Shown here piece after piece: positions 1 to 12,444 of a stretch of 55,567 bases of DNA. The stretch lies in assembly GCF_000003815.2 (NCBI RefSeq), contig NW_023365761.1, positions 64,001-119,567 on the forward strand, in the 5' to 3' direction. A program made the translations under genes and the position numbers. The notes below the pieces were generated by a model. It did no database searches, had not been told where the DNA came from, and was given only the letters and a program-made list of their open reading frames with translations. The stretch is from Branchiostoma floridae. Lineage: Eukaryota; Chordata; Leptocardii; Amphioxiformes; Branchiostomatidae. Position 1 is the stretch's first letter. Each line of letters opens with the position of its first letter.

Positions 1-179
1 TGCAGTTATAATTAGAACTGCTAGGCGTCCTTCCTACCTTTCCTTCACCTCTCGCAGCTTGACTTGAGCCCAAGCAGGTTTGCCCGGGTCTGACGGTGGT
101 TGCTCCGTGTCTATGATAGTTTTCCTGGAAAGGAAAATGTACAAAATATTCAAACCTCATTCATCATCAACAGTATAGA

Positions 180-310
180 AAAAAACCCCAGACATTCTGC
201 TGCAGTAACAAGGAAAACCGCTAGAGGTCACAATCTATTAATTTCTTCTTTTGTTGCCAATCCGCACCATCATGAAAATATCATTAAGATCCATCCATTG
301 GCGAAGACAG
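180..310 (-). mobile_element. Helentron-like element fragment
   Basis: Inverted: ATTCTGCTGCAGTAACAAGG, ATCATTAAGATCCATCCATT. Short and without a microsatellite. Confidence 0.35.
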
Positions 311-1020
311 GTAGCTGGCAGAGTGTGGGCAAGAACGCCTCTTACTGATCGTCAGCTGTACTGCACCCAATCTATGCCTACAGCAAGAACACCATATACT
401 AGTAGTTATTGCCTACATTTTATCGAGGGTCTGAATCCTATCTTGAGCAACTTCCGCCCTAAGCTTTCACCTGTCCCCATAGATCAACCGAGTACCACAG
501 GCGTTGACGTTAAATGTCTTAAGAGATATCTTAGCGACACAAACTGGGGCACTGCGTTTGTAAATCGACGGATTAAGTCGTAAAACCAACAGGAAGTCAA
601 CGTGAGGGTCTGTATGGGGTAACCTGATAACGCTCAACGCTAACTTGAGGAGGACTGTGAAGGGTTAGCGGAAAATCGATCATGACTTCTTATTGTGAAA
701 GGTTTTTCCAACGATTTCATTGGATTTTTCAGTTGTATTTATGGGTGTCAAGCCATGGCAAAACAAACTGAGAACATCGGCACATCCGAAAGCTCTATTT
801 TGCTACTTTTGTGCACTCAGGAATTCGGATTCACCATACGAATAGTTTGTCAATATCAATTTATGATGAATTCTGTAGAACAAGAAAATTGCGCGCTATG
901 CAGAACAAACCGCTAGGGGGCCGAAAATCTAACAATTTCGAGGTTTCACCAAGACAACCTTACATACTAAATATACAAAAATCCATCCGAGCATTCTCAA
1001 GTTATGCTGTTCATCTATAT

Positions 1021-1026
1021 ACACAT

Positions 1027-1057
<31 letters not shown>

Positions 1058-1160
1058 CAATGGCACACACACGCACACATACACATACACACACACCCAC
1101 CCACACGCACACACACACACATACACGCACATGCACACTCAAACACACACACACACACAT
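1021..1160 (+). repeat. (CA)n microsatellite in a dispersed repeat copy
   Basis: CA/GCAC runs. The left flank (TACATACTAAATATACAAAA, ATCCATCCGAGCATTCTCAA) belongs to the Helentron-like family, inverted. Six-frame open frames of His/Thr or Cys/Val here are not genes. Confidence 0.85.
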
Positions 1161-1187
1161 GCCGACCCTCCAACATGTGGGCTCACC

Positions 1188-4100
1188 TCTTAACAACTGA
1201 TGGTTCACATGTGTGGCGGGAAAAGTTTGCCTTCGGGGCGGTTCTCTGACGTAAATAACGAATCGTTCGGGGACGTGAAATCCGCCCGAGTTTTACCGAG
1301 TAGCTCAGGCGATGCTGTAGGCACGTTTGTACTGTTTGTATAAGGGGGTCACGCCCGTTGTGCCTGGTACCTACTTCCATGTGCTTGCCCCAATTTTTTT
1401 TGGCCACTTAAAAAATTCTATTTACGTTTTTCTCTATTAGATATCTGTATCTGCATCTACGAATATATGAAGGAGAATCATGCCGGTAGAATTTGCTTTT
1501 GAATGGTTTATAATGATATTTGGTATGTAGATAGGTTTCGAGAAGTCGTAGGTCAAGGTTAATTTTGGTCTCGTAATGTGTGCCCTTCTTTGTATAGGTT
1601 TTTTTTTACATTTACAAATGTCTGTCATCCACATTGTATTTACATGTATTCTCTCAGTTCTGAGTTCAGCATTTCATTCTTCCTTTTGAGTACGTTTGTA
1701 TCCCTTCCAAGAGCATAAACGCCCCCAAATTACATAAACGCACAACATTTATAAATATATATTCAGGATAAACAATGTTTTCTGTGGAAAACAAGTGAGC
1801 TAAATTACAATTTCCCCATTTTGGGGGAGCGATAAAATCATGAAAGACTGAAGTGGACAACGAAATAGCTACAAAAGAATAGACATCAGACCGATAGAAG
1901 CAGAAATGATTCAGTAACTGTTATGTCTGTCCGGAAAACACTCTGTGTTACATCAGGGCCACCCTGTGATTGTAGCTGCACGCTGTATCTTTAGGTTTCC
2001 AAACACTTGAACCGGTTTGTGTATCTTCCAAAGTACCCCGCTAATCAAGCTTTGGAAGGTATTTTATAAACCGAAAGGAGAAAAATAGAACAGAGAGCTA
2101 CACAAATGGTAGCTGAACAAACTTGCAGTAGAATATATGCAGGAGTTTTAGATATTTACTTTCAACGAAAGCTCGAAACATCGAATCTCCCTAAAACATG
2201 GAGGGATAAAAATGGCGCGTAAGGATGATGGAAAGCAGGTGCAGACGACAGAATAACGGACGATACCACCGTTGGCATAATGTTGTGTAAAGTGATTAAC
2301 CCTCATCCGTAACTTATACCTACGTTGTATATACTGCTGTTACAATTTCTTCGGGCACGGGTTTGTAATAAATGCATGCTGAATATGGATATGATCATAG
2401 TGAATCTGATAAATTGTAGCATTTCATTTTTGTTTATATATTCTACGGGATAAGCCGAAGAAAACTTGGCACTAACGTCACATCAATTTTGTCTTGAAAA
2501 AATAAACATTTGCCTGTATTGGTATTCCCTGTCAGAAAAATGGTTGATCCCAATCGAACCAATCACGTCCAAGTTTCCGCCATCTTGATGAAAGGACGTA
2601 CCTGACCGTGACCTTCAAAGGTCACCTCTAAGTTTGCCAAGCCTTGACGTGTGTTTTGGGTTCCCAACAATAACAACCCGTAAATTATGTCCAAATACAG
2701 CCACTTGGAACATGTGGAACATGACCAATTAGAGAGAAATTCAAAGAACGTGATTTTGTTGAAGGCGTGGTGGAAGAAAAGTGTAAACAGTCTAGGGTTT
2801 CAGGCCACGTTGGGGGTCAGTAGGGCTGTATGGTGGGCCTTTATGGATGAGTTTTTGTTCATCCGAGACAGCTTCATGGTCACTTCCAAGTAAACACGCC
2901 AGGGGGTAAACTTACAGTCGTTCCATCATCCACCCACGTTGGCTGAAAAGTAGGCCAAAGTACGCTATACAAAAGCTAGTTCACGGGCAAAATTCAGTCA
3001 AATAAGGCCACAGCAAGTACTAAATACATTTTGTGCATGACATGCGCGCTAGAGCAACAATTCTCGTCTGGATTTTGAAAAAAAAAGACTTTCCCCCCTC
3101 TGGCGATGGGCAACAAATCATAAGTACAGTTGTGGAAGGGTACTATTTTGGTAGCGTTTAGTGTAGTTGTGAAATTGTATGCTACAACATTAGTGTCAAT
3201 TTTTTGTTGGCTGTGATACCATGTTCCCTAGTTTGAAAACGTAGGCATCTTCTTTTTTAGTACGGCTTTTTTTTTTGCACTCTCGCATTAGATTTTTCCC
3301 AAGCCTGCAGATGATGTCATCAATAACATTTACTTGATATGGCCTTATCTTACAAATTGTGCTCTGAAAACGTCAAATACAGTCAGTCATAGGCCTGCTA
3401 TTACAAGTCAATACCACTCCAATTGCCTTGCATCACTTATTTCGAGAGGCTCTTTGTGGCACTTTTTAGCTGTAACGTTACATTTATCATAAGAAAACGA
3501 CGAAAAGAAAATCATTTGAAAAACTGTACTTCTATGCTCAGTGTTGCATGTAAAGAAACATGTAAGACAAGCATGGCGGTTACGTCAGTACAAATCACAC
3601 AAACCATTATCCAACAGACATCTTGACAGCCATTTTTGCGTAGCCAAATAAAGAGTCCCATTCATAGCCATCTCAATACAAAACTACCAGTGTGGACTTC
3701 TCCATTCAAAACGTTTGTTTGTACTCGTACCAACGACAAACGCGCACTAACAGAGATGTAACGGTCTTAAACATAGCTGATATAAAAGGTGACTTGTAAT
3801 TGTATGAGTTTTTTCGTAATTGTGGGACACAGACAAGCTGTTGAAATTACCCGTATTTCGTAGGTAACTAGGTAGTGATTTGATTTTTCTTCTTGAATGT
3901 GTCGACATTTACGTAGACAGGACTTCTAAAGTTAGCGTAACGAAACGAAGTGTTGCCCCCCCCCCCACACACATACATACAAACAATATACATCTCCAAA
4001 TATCCAACAAATAAATCTCTAAGAAACTATCACGTTATGTGTTTTTAAACCCATAAATGTCTAGAGACACGCCCACAGTATGGTACACTTATGAAGCACT

Positions 4101-4315
4101 GTGCCCTAACACTTGAACTTCATAAACATCCTCTCTAATGACTACCCTAGGGACGTTCTGACGTATGTAACACCAGATAGAGTTGACTGTAAGCAGGACA
4201 CAGTATGTAGCCTGGAGTCCGGTCTTGTTAGGCTCTGTCGTCCGCTAGCTATCCCAAACTGGCTAACCCACAGTGACTGTATCGATCGGGCTAACGCAAT
4301 TACATGACTGAATTG
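1188..4315. other. No gene seen
   Basis: AT-rich sequence without a convincing exon on either strand. It should contain intron or downstream exons of the caldesmon-like gene, but none was found. TGACCTTCAAAGGTCA at about 2610 is a pair of nuclear-receptor half-sites. Confidence 0.5.
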
Positions 4316-4482
4316 TAGTCTGGATGCCAGACTACTTCCAGGGCCTTCACAGGTCAGCTCCTCGGCTCCAGGGCCAACATGCCCCGACGAAAAAGTTACC
4401 AGAGTTCCCTTAAATAAGCTCTGACAGTCAATGAGCTGACCTGAGCTCTAAAGGCCCTGGAAACAGTCTGGCATCCAGGCTA
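4316..4482. mobile_element. Foldback MITE with TAGYCTGGATGCCAGAC ends
   Basis: The left arm TAGTCTGGATGCCAGACT, CCAGGGCC, GGTCAGCTC pairs with the right arm GAGCTGACCTGAGCTC, GGCCCTGG, AGTCTGGCATCCAGGCTA. It ends only about 30 nt from the donor of the 4511-4600 exon. Confidence 0.65.
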
Positions 4483-4510
4483 GCTCCCAGTCTATATTAT
4501 CGGTTCGTAC

Positions 4511-4600
4511 CTGACAGACTTGAGCTGGTTGGTGGACCAAGAGGGGGCGGCCTTCGGCTGTGAAGCCTCCTCTTCATTCATTTCCTCCGATACGGATTTC
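4511..4600 (-). CDS. Caldesmon-like protein, third coding exon
   Basis: A 90-nt exon with acceptor CCGCCACAG just above 4600 and donor GTACGA at 4510-4505. It enters and leaves in phase 2, matching the donor phase of the 10803-11879 exon, so the three exons join without a frameshift. It encodes KSVSEEMNEEEASQPKAAP, then SWSTNQLKSV and a split Arg. The PSWSTNQLK segment echoes PQWASMQLK at the end of the previous exon, so a short W-x3-Q-L-K motif is repeated at exon ends. I do not recognise this motif by name; an actin-related short linear motif is only a guess. The coding sequence must continue below coordinate 4511, but no further exon is obvious in the left 4.5 kb. The intron to exon 2 is about 6.2 kb and full of MITEs. 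Confidence 0.65.
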
Positions 4601-5199
4601 CTGTGGCGGGAAAAAACATAACTGTAATGAGTAAAGACTAAATAGTTTTGGACTATCTTATCGCAGAATTTTTCTAATAAGGGGAGAGAGGTCATAATAT
4701 TCGGTCCAACTCTATTTCCTTTCCTTGCTTTTGTGTAATCAAATACCATTCTAAGCTGGAACGAACTCCGTTTGTTTAAGTTATTTTATTGTGATTACAC
4801 TATTTTATTGCATTGGTTTAATTACTCATTCTGTTACCACATTTTCATTATATCGTTCTGACACCCCCTGAATGTTTGAAATGGTATCGCCCGGTCTTTT
4901 CATTCATTTTGAAGTATAGTAAATACAGGTACAGAACGCACCTGTTCACTGTGATTACACTGTGAGAAACTTCCCACCTGACGTCATACAACCTGTGACA
5001 TGCCTTATAAGGAATCCAATAGAGCTATCTCAATCTCCAAGCAGATGTCTGGTGTTTGGGCATTTTTTTCGTGCATACTATTCGCTCGTTTGTAGAATAT
5101 GTATTCAGCTGCATCTAAACGATGTAGATATATACGGCACAGTAGTGTGGGCACACAATACTGACCAAGAAAACCACTCATATAATTGACAAATTCTGG

Positions 5200-5335
5200 T
5201 CTCTGGGACAGGTGGTGGTCACTATAGACAGGTTATCAATTATGATACTTGTGTCATTATGAAAAATTATATAAGGGATCAATGGCCAAGTGGTCCTTAT
5301 ATAGAGGTGGTCACCTGTACAGGTACACATATGAA
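5200..5335 (+). repeat. Dispersed GGTGGTCCTTATRTAGAGGT repeat
   Basis: ACTTGTGTCATTATGAAAAA, TTATATAAGGGATCAATGGC and GTGGTCCTTATATAGAGGTG also occur in variant form at 12120-12200, 23780-23870 and 33345-33415, and partly inverted or rearranged at 22640-22875. Confidence 0.5.
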
Positions 5336-5384
5336 GTTTCACTGCGGCTTGTCAAGCAACTGTATCATATAAAACTGACTCTTT

Positions 5385-5576
5385 TAATCTCCAAGCAGAT
5401 TCTTCTATACGGTAGCATAAGATAGTATCAAAAGCTGCCAGAGGAATGAAGCCAGCCTAGGAGTGTGTTTGGCTACCGTGGCTAACGGCTGATGACTCCC
5501 TTTGGCCAGCTATACTCCTTACCCAGCTTAAGCTTTGATACTATCTTTAGCAACTGTTAAATCTGTCTGGGGATTA
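5385..5576. mobile_element. hAT-like MITE, copy 1
   Basis: Ends are TAATCTCCAAGCAGATT and the complement of TAATCCCCAGACAGATT. Flanks GACTCTTT (5377-5384) and GACTCTAT (5577-5584) are an 8-bp target duplication with one mismatch. The subterminal parts pair with each other (AGATAGTATCAAAAGCTG and CAGCTTAAGCTTTGATACTA). 192 bp, no coding capacity. It lies in intron 2 of the caldesmon-like gene. Confidence 0.75.
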
Positions 5577-6541
5577 GACTCTATGACTTTAGCTTGTAAA
5601 AATCAGACGCGTTGCTCGTCCAACAAAATGAAAAGCTGCGATAAACGTCTATTTTAAATATACCCTTTGCGATAAAAGGTCTACAAAAGTACGAAAACTA
5701 TCTCTGTCTCCTTTCTCTCGACACTTCCAACCAAGTTGTTTTACACGCGACCTTCGCTTGATACAAACATTCTAAGAGTTGTGTGAGATTGTGGACCACT
5801 AATATGGCAAATCTTTAAACACAGACGAGAGCCTTTATCATCTTGTGTCTAGTTTTACTGAAAACTACTAGGGAAAGTTCGTTTCTGATGGAAACATCAC
5901 TTGTCGGTCACTTTTGGAAGAACGAATCAACGGCGTCGCTTTTGTGACTAACTTTCTCTCAGAGGTGGGAGGGCAGACATTTGTAGTTGTAGGACGTCTT
6001 GATTTCTGATGGAAACATTACTTGACTTTTGAAAGATGGAATTAACGGCGTCAATTTTGCAACCAACTTTCTCTCAGATGTGTGTGTGTGTGGGGGGGGG
6101 GGCAGAAATGTCTATTTTTATGTTGCTTTGTTGCAAATGATCCACTCTTCCAGAAAAATTAAACTTCAACTTAATTTTCATAATGAAACAAATCCAACTT
6201 TGTGGCGGATGTTGTGTCTTTGTTCAGCATTAGTCACATGGGAGGGGGGGCATGTCGTTTCAGTCCAATATCAACTCAAGTTCATGTGAGTAAAATGAAC
6301 ACTCCCTCAATAATCTGCCTTAAACTGACAGCTAACCCGTATGGTATTCCGCCATTTGGAAAGTAAACTTCCTTCATATCGTTACTCAAGTACCGCTGCT
6401 CTGAAAGATATGCCTAAATTGGGGTAACTCTAGTTAAACTATTTACTCTCTGGCGACCCTCTCCCCACGTATAGGCCTAAGAAAAAAATGTTGTGTTTCC
6501 TGTAACCCTAGCAAAAAATGACAACCCTAGACTTTTTGAGT

Positions 6542-6644
6542 AGCCTGGGTAACATCTGATTTCTACCGGGGCTCCTTGCACTCGCTGCCCTAAAAAGGAA
6601 CAAGGAGCCCCGGTAGAAATCGGATGGTACCCATGCAGGCTACT
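6542..6644. mobile_element. Foldback MITE with TAGCCTGGGTAACATC ends
   Basis: The arms are about 40 nt: TAGCCTGGGTAACATCTGAT with TTTCTACCGGGGCTCCTTG, and the near-perfect complement. The ends start like the 4316 element (TAGCCTGGRT). Confidence 0.7.
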
Positions 6645-6774
6645 TTTTTTAAGTTCGTTGCATACGATATATCTGACATCTCCGTTTTTATCATATTCTC
6701 TTTATTTCTAGTTGTACTAGAATTGTGATCACACAATATGATATTTAGAATACGATATTAAAGATTCCAGCGTT

Positions 6775-6880
6775 ATGAATGAATGAAGACCTTTATTGTA
6801 CAATTTTGCCCAACCGGGCTAAGTACAGGTCACAACAAATCAGGATATATACATACATAAAAGTGTCACAAATCTAGTCT
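6775..6880 (-). repeat. Retroposon 3' end with (ATTC)n tail
   Basis: On the minus strand GTACAATAAAGGTCTTCATT continues as an ATTC tail. A similar end (GAGCAATAAAGTTTATTCAT) lies at 45625-45660, so a LINE or SINE family ends here; no coding part is recognisable. Confidence 0.45.
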
Positions 6881-6983
6881 AACACAAAAGTTCGGCATTT
6901 CAGTTTTACATCGATACAAAAGTATCTGACGTATCACTTCGGTGGCAGAATTCTTGAAGAAAATGGAAGCAACATATAACCCA

Positions 6984-6999
6984 ACATCTGCTTGGAGAT
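6984..6999. repeat. Solo MITE end (CATCTGCTTGGAGAT)
   Basis: CCCAACATCTGCTTGGAGAT appears here and again at 40297-40312 without a matching partner end nearby. Probably the surviving end of the same hAT-like family. Confidence 0.4.
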
Positions 7000-9705
7000 A
7001 ACCAAATTAGCGCTAAACCAGCAAAGTCAATAGCAATTTTGACCTATTACACAATATTCCATGAAGATGTGGGGTATTTTATGAAATATTGCATTACCTA
7101 TAAAACTGATTTGGTGTAAAAAAAAAAGTGCATCATCTTGCACATACGGGCATGCGACATGCCAAAATACATACGAATGCAGCAAAGGGATCGTGAGATA
7201 CAGCTGCGAACACCAGAACATGACCAACAACAATGCTCCGTCAGGAGGTAACCCATCCCCTTCCCGGAGTTAAAAAGAGAATCCTCACCAATCAAAACCC
7301 ACGTCTCCTTAGGGCCGTAACCAAAAACAATGCACTTCTTTGCCTGGGCCCTGCACCAAAACCCCTCCCACCTTTAGAGCTGACACGTTTCGTGCGGTAG
7401 TACAAAAGACACGTTGTTGAAATTCTCCCGCAAGATATACAAACCCTGCATTCTTGTTCTACTTCTTGAAAGGGTTTCAAGACGCTATTTTAAGACGCTG
7501 AGAGAAGAAATTGTGCAGGGCGAAGCCTGAGACGTGTTGACCAACCCTAAGACATCCCTCACAAAGATGGCGACCTCAAATATCAGATGACACTGACAAG
7601 ACAATGATGTCATTTTTCTCGACGACTTGAAGTGAAGGTTTCAACAGGAAAAGAAGACAGGTGGATTTGATACGGAGTTTTCCACAGAAGGACTGAGACA
7701 AGAGGCCGACTGTCTCTAGGTATGGGAACGTCGTTTGTAAACATACACAGAACACTGACCATTAGGAGAAAACAACACGAACATACTGTGTGTGTCGGCT
7801 CAACGCTTACAGTTGCCTGACAGTTTACGACAAGGAGAAGCATTGTATAAAAGACGACAAAATACACAAAACGTGAACATAGCTGATCATTTAGTCATTA
7901 GCAGAAATTGGTGTTGTACAAAGACATGTACAGACAATACACCAGAGGAGTTGTCCGACAAAAAAATTATGTTGCAAACTGTGCCTTTTGGCCGATGTGC
8001 TATCAGCCTATTTTGCCAATTTATACTGTTTCCAGCGACATGTTGAGCCTGATAGAGGCTGAGCCAATAGTATAATTCATATAAATTTGATATACACTTT
8101 TATTTCTCGTCCCGGAAACAGCCCCGGCTGCCGATGCCCCGGTTTGGGAATGAGATCCAGGCATAACTGCTTAGTGACATGGTGTTTCGTTCAGAACTAT
8201 TCGTCCTACCAGCGAGACAAAAACAGGGCGAACCCAGTTCATTACCGAAATTCCCTTTTTTGTACCAACTTTGTCCTATAGTCATTGTCCACAATAAACA
8301 TCCCAAAAATAGAACTGTATATGACTTTCAGTTTTGTACTACTTTTGTGTAGCGAGTTTTTTTTTTTTCGAACATAGCACGATGAATAGGGTGGTACTAT
8401 TCGGGGAATATATAACATTATTGAAAACAGATGTTAGTGAAGACTTAACCTGTACCAAACAGGAATATATCTTCAGTCGAATCTTAAGACAAGCCTTGAC
8501 ATCTTCCGCCTGTGCTGTAAGGAGGAAGACCTCCCAGGGGTGTACTTAAGACTGACAGTAGCCACGCATGTCTTAAGATGACTAATTTGCTGGACACAAG
8601 ATGTGATCGACAGATATAGGGCATACGTCACAATTGAGTTGCAGAGTAGAGGACTCAAAGTGGTTAAGTAGGGCCTACTTCATATTCTTAAAAATCCATT
8701 TTTTCTTGACTTTTCTGTCCAGTGGAGACCTTTTACATGTTAGAAGGAACAGATAGGGTATATAAGCTTTCCCTGTTTGATAAAACTTTGTTTAGTCACC
8801 AGGACAGTTGATGTAAGGGCAGATGTGAGTTGTTGGGTGTTGCGGATGGATACAGGAGGAAGCCTGGGTCAAACGTAGGGTTTGTTTACTCTCCTTGGAG
8901 TTTGAGCTGTAAACAATCTGTTTTCATTACATTGGTGTGAAGTAGACTCTTGTATCTTTCTGCTGGAGAAGAATCTTTAAGATTGAAATATGGGTTAGCA
9001 ATAGAGGTGTTTTTTTGTTGTTGAACCGGGCCAAGAAACCCGACTTGAAAAAAATCAGTTAACCGGATTTTGGACCGATTAGAAAATGAACAGATTATAC
9101 TGGCAGGCGTTACGTTCACGTGTTTTGTGGCAAATACCAGTTCAAGAACAAAACAAGAGCTAAGTAGAACATAGTTGATACTCATTTTTACCAGGTTTCT
9201 ACAGTTTTACGGTCTTAGTGTTGTTTACCTGACGATAGAATTTTAAAACTCCAGTAGAAGTCGGATACTCCATCAAACAAATTCCTTTATGGCGAAATGG
9301 ACCCTAATTTTGAGTATTGCCCATTCACAAGTTTTCACAGACAATCAGGTCCAGGATCTGGACCTGATCCTCAAGTTGGGCCTGGACCGAACCTGAAATT
9401 TCTATACCAGTATCCACCCTTACTCCTAAGGCTAGCCCTTATCGCCAGATGCGCACCAAACCATAACATCTCCTCACCATACTGTGTACACAACAGCAGG
9501 TCCCTGCGCGTTTGGGAAACGAACCCGCAACCCCAAGGTGCGAAATGCGTCAACGGAATCGGAACAGACATCAACAGAAGGGGCACAGATATATTAGCGC
9601 ACTTGTTCCAAATACATGCTGGACACATTGGGGTCTGTTTACAGATAGGTTGAACAGGGCAGGCGGACAATTATGTACACGAAACAGTTGTAGGAGGGAC
9701 AGAAA

Positions 9706-9818
9706 TAATCTCCAGGCAGATCAACCGGTGGCATAAGGAGTTTAGCTGACCAAGGAGTGCTCTGAGCCACTGGAACACTCCTTATGCCGCCGGTAGGTCT
9801 GCCTGGAGATTACATTAG
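9706..9818. mobile_element. hAT-like MITE, copy 2
   Basis: Ends are TAATCTCCAGGCAGATC and GTCTGCCTGGAGATTA. GACAGAAA occurs immediately left (9698-9705) and again at 9819-9826. The arms carry GGTGGCATAAGGAGT and its complement. About 113 bp. Confidence 0.7.
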
Positions 9819-10802
9819 GACAGAAACAAGGAAGAGCTAGCTAAAAAGCTTGCTACGAGTGTGGTGAATCCACACGTTTTTGTGGCACTACAAGCAGTCT
9901 CAGTCTATACATAGCATTTACTTTATAACACTTTATGATACGAAAAGGGCGCTTTTGTGAAAAAGAAGAAACAGGGAAATTTTGTTGCTCTTAAACTTGC
10001 ATCAGGACATTATTTTCATCCTTACGAATGGAATTGAACCTTCGTGAACATTCTCATCAGCTTGGCAAGTCACTCATTAACACTCAATAATTCTTTGTAC
10101 AGTTGCATAAAAAAATTGGTACTGTTGTTAAATTAAGAATTTGACATGTCTGTATCTTGTTTTCTATCTTGTTTTTATCAACAAAAATATTTTACAAATT
10201 TAAAGAAACAAAGCCCCAGGTTATTTTTATTTTGGTAAAGATGGCTATGTGCGAGTTTACATGGACGCAAAGTCGAACCTACCTTGCAAGACGTTATGCC
10301 GGCATGTTTCTCTTTTCTCGTTTAGGCTCAACACCAAGGCAAACCTGATCACCCAAACAGTCAGCGAGAGTATAGACAGAAGACACAGGAGAGGAATAAA
10401 CATGTCGAGGAAATGCAATAAACCACGGCAAACAAGAAAGACGGGTAAAGGAGACATTGCAAGAACATCTTCAGCAATTTTTCTAGTCATGCTTGCAGCA
10501 CATACATACATTTCGCAAACTTAGGGAAAGAGGCAAGCAACCAAGTTGACATGAGACAACAGCGTACAAAACATTATGCCTGTATAGCCAAAGTACGGAG
10601 CACTTTGACGGGTATTCTTAGCAAAACGGGCATGTTTTTGAAAAGGAAAGCAAGCAAGTTGAAACTACATGTATAGCATACGGAGAACGGACGAAAGTGT
10701 AGTCTGAGGAAAGTCAGATAAGCACCAATCAAAGACATTATCTGATTTCCATCCATATCCAAATATGGTAGTAACACCCATATAAGGAAGTGATGTACTT
10801 AC

Positions 10803-11879
10803 TTGGTTTTCTTCAACTGCATGGACGCCCACTGTGGTTTCTCCTTCCTGACCACGCCCTCTTCTTCCTCCTCTACGTCTTCTTCTCCTCCCTCATGCTG
10901 CCCGTTCACTCCGTTCTCTTTTGGATGATCCATCACTCCATTTACCTTCCCATGATCCTCCTCTTCCTTTTCCATAGCAGGTGGTTCCGGTTCTGGCTCT
11001 GGTTCCGGTTCTGGTTCAGGTTCCGGTTCTGGTTCCACTTCTGGTTCAGGTTCAGGTTCTGGTTCTGGTTCAGGTTCAGGTTCAGGCTCCGGTTCGGGTT
11101 CTCGTTTTACCTCCTTGCGGTCCTCTCTCCCAGGGAACTTCCTACCGCGGCGAGGTGCCTCTTCTTCAACTGGATCCGGCTCTTCGTTTTCTTTGGTGTC
11201 GAGAATCTCTCTGGAACGGCGGCGACGGAAAGTGGATTCTTCCGGTGCCTTTTTCTCGTCGGCATCCAAAATCTCGCGAGATCTTCTGCGGTAAGAGGGC
11301 TCCTCGTCGTTAGTATTCTCGCGAGATTTGCGACTCGAAGTTTCGTCGTCATTGTCCAGAAGCTCACGTGACCGCCGGCGATATGACGGTACGTCATCGT
11401 CTTGGGCATCCAAAATCTCGCGAGATCTTCGGCGGAAGGAAGGTTCTTCCGTATCTTTCGACCCGAGGTCACGTGATCTGCGGCGGCTGGTGGTTGCCTC
11501 CTCGTCGATTGACCTTCTGCGGCGTGAGGAAGTGTAATCGTCTGTGTCACGATCACGTGACCGCCTCGTGATCTCTCGCGTGGAACTATCCTCTAGCAAA
11601 TCACGCGATCTGCGCCTGCGCGAAAGGTAATCGGTTTCCCCGTTTTCTCCCGGTCCGGGTGAATCACGTGACTTTCGCGGCGACGACTCTGTATCCACGC
11701 TCGAATCCTTGGAGCTCAAAATATCGCGAGATCTCCTGGTACTTCTCGGAGCGACCTCCAGTTCCCGTGAGCCTCCCTTCTCCTCGAGCTCCCGCTCCCT
11801 GCGGCGGCGCTCCCGTCTCTCCCTGCGCGCCGCCTCCAGAGCGTCTTCCTCTTCCGCCATCGACGCCTGAGCCGCAAGT
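10803..11879 (-). CDS. Caldesmon-like protein, large repeat exon
   Basis: This 1077-nt open exon encodes about residues 22-379. The acceptor is TCATACAG at the high-coordinate end and the donor is GTAAGT at 10802-10797. It enters and leaves in phase 2. Order of parts: an acidic-then-basic charged helix (about residues 30-55); about eleven imperfect RRRSR(E/D)ILD repeats (about 66-255), many with a basophilic-kinase-type RRxS site; a Glu-Pro tract of roughly 40 residues (about 282-322); an acidic Glu-rich stretch; and [12 protein letters not shown] at the end. Caldesmons are actin- and myosin-binding regulators of contractility and also carry charged low-complexity central regions, but these RRRSR repeats are not something I recognise from vertebrates. 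The opposite-strand open frames here are shadows. Codon use is GC-rich compared with the flanks. An alternative internal start (MAEEEDAL) exists near residue 29. Confidence 0.75.
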
Positions 11880-12297
11880 CTGTATGACACAAATAAAGGC
11901 AGAACTCATATTAGTAAAGCATCAATACATTTCACAATGCCGATTTGAAAACCATTTCAACAGCATCAGCTGGCCCATACAAGCCACTGTGGTGGCAGGT
12001 CAAGAGGCATTTAAAATATATATGACAATGTTAAAACTGCCCAAGAAGACCACTTAGGGGACTGATAAAATCTACATGTAGTCTATGTGGTTGGTGATCA
12101 GTAAAGACAAAATTCTTAATGGTTGTGTCAATGTGAAAAATTATCTTTAAGGGAAGACCAAAAATGTTATATTGTCCGGGTGGTCCTTATGTAGATGTGG
12201 TTACTTTTCACTTTATGAAGGTTGTCTCAAACTTGCGCTAAGCTATTGATCAGTTATTGAAAATTTGTTGTTAAATGAAACTGTGGTGATTCTTAAC

Positions 12298-12444
12298 TAA
12301 TCTCTAGGCAGATCTTCTAGTGGCGTAAGATAGTATCAAAGCTAGCTAAGGAGTACAGCTGGCCAAATGGAGTCATCAGACAGCCACTGTCAAACACTGT
12401 CCTATAGGCCGGCTTCACTCCTCTGCCATCTGCTTGGAGATTAC
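12298..12444. mobile_element. hAT-like MITE, copy 3
   Basis: Ends are TAATCTCTAGGCAGATC and ATCTGCTTGGAGATTAC, flanked by a perfect 8-bp duplication TTCTTAAC (12290-12297 and 12445-12452). The inside shares AGATAGTATCAAAGCTAGCT with copy 1. Intron 1 of the caldesmon-like gene. Confidence 0.8.

Larger units (their letters stand above)
6645..9705. other. Intronic, no exon seen
   Basis: Part of intron 2 of the caldesmon-like gene. Apart from the retroposon tail (6775-6880) and the solo MITE end, nothing recognisable. 9350-9395 has GGACCTG-type short repeats. Confidence 0.5.

Noticed and set aside
8473-8590. Foldback element with TCTTAAGACA ends
   Set aside because: Only about ten bases pair and the rest of the arms does not.
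10790-11371. 193-residue plus-strand frame rich in Phe, Arg and Trp
   Set aside because: It is the antisense shadow of the Glu-Pro and RRRSR repeats of the caldesmon-like exon.
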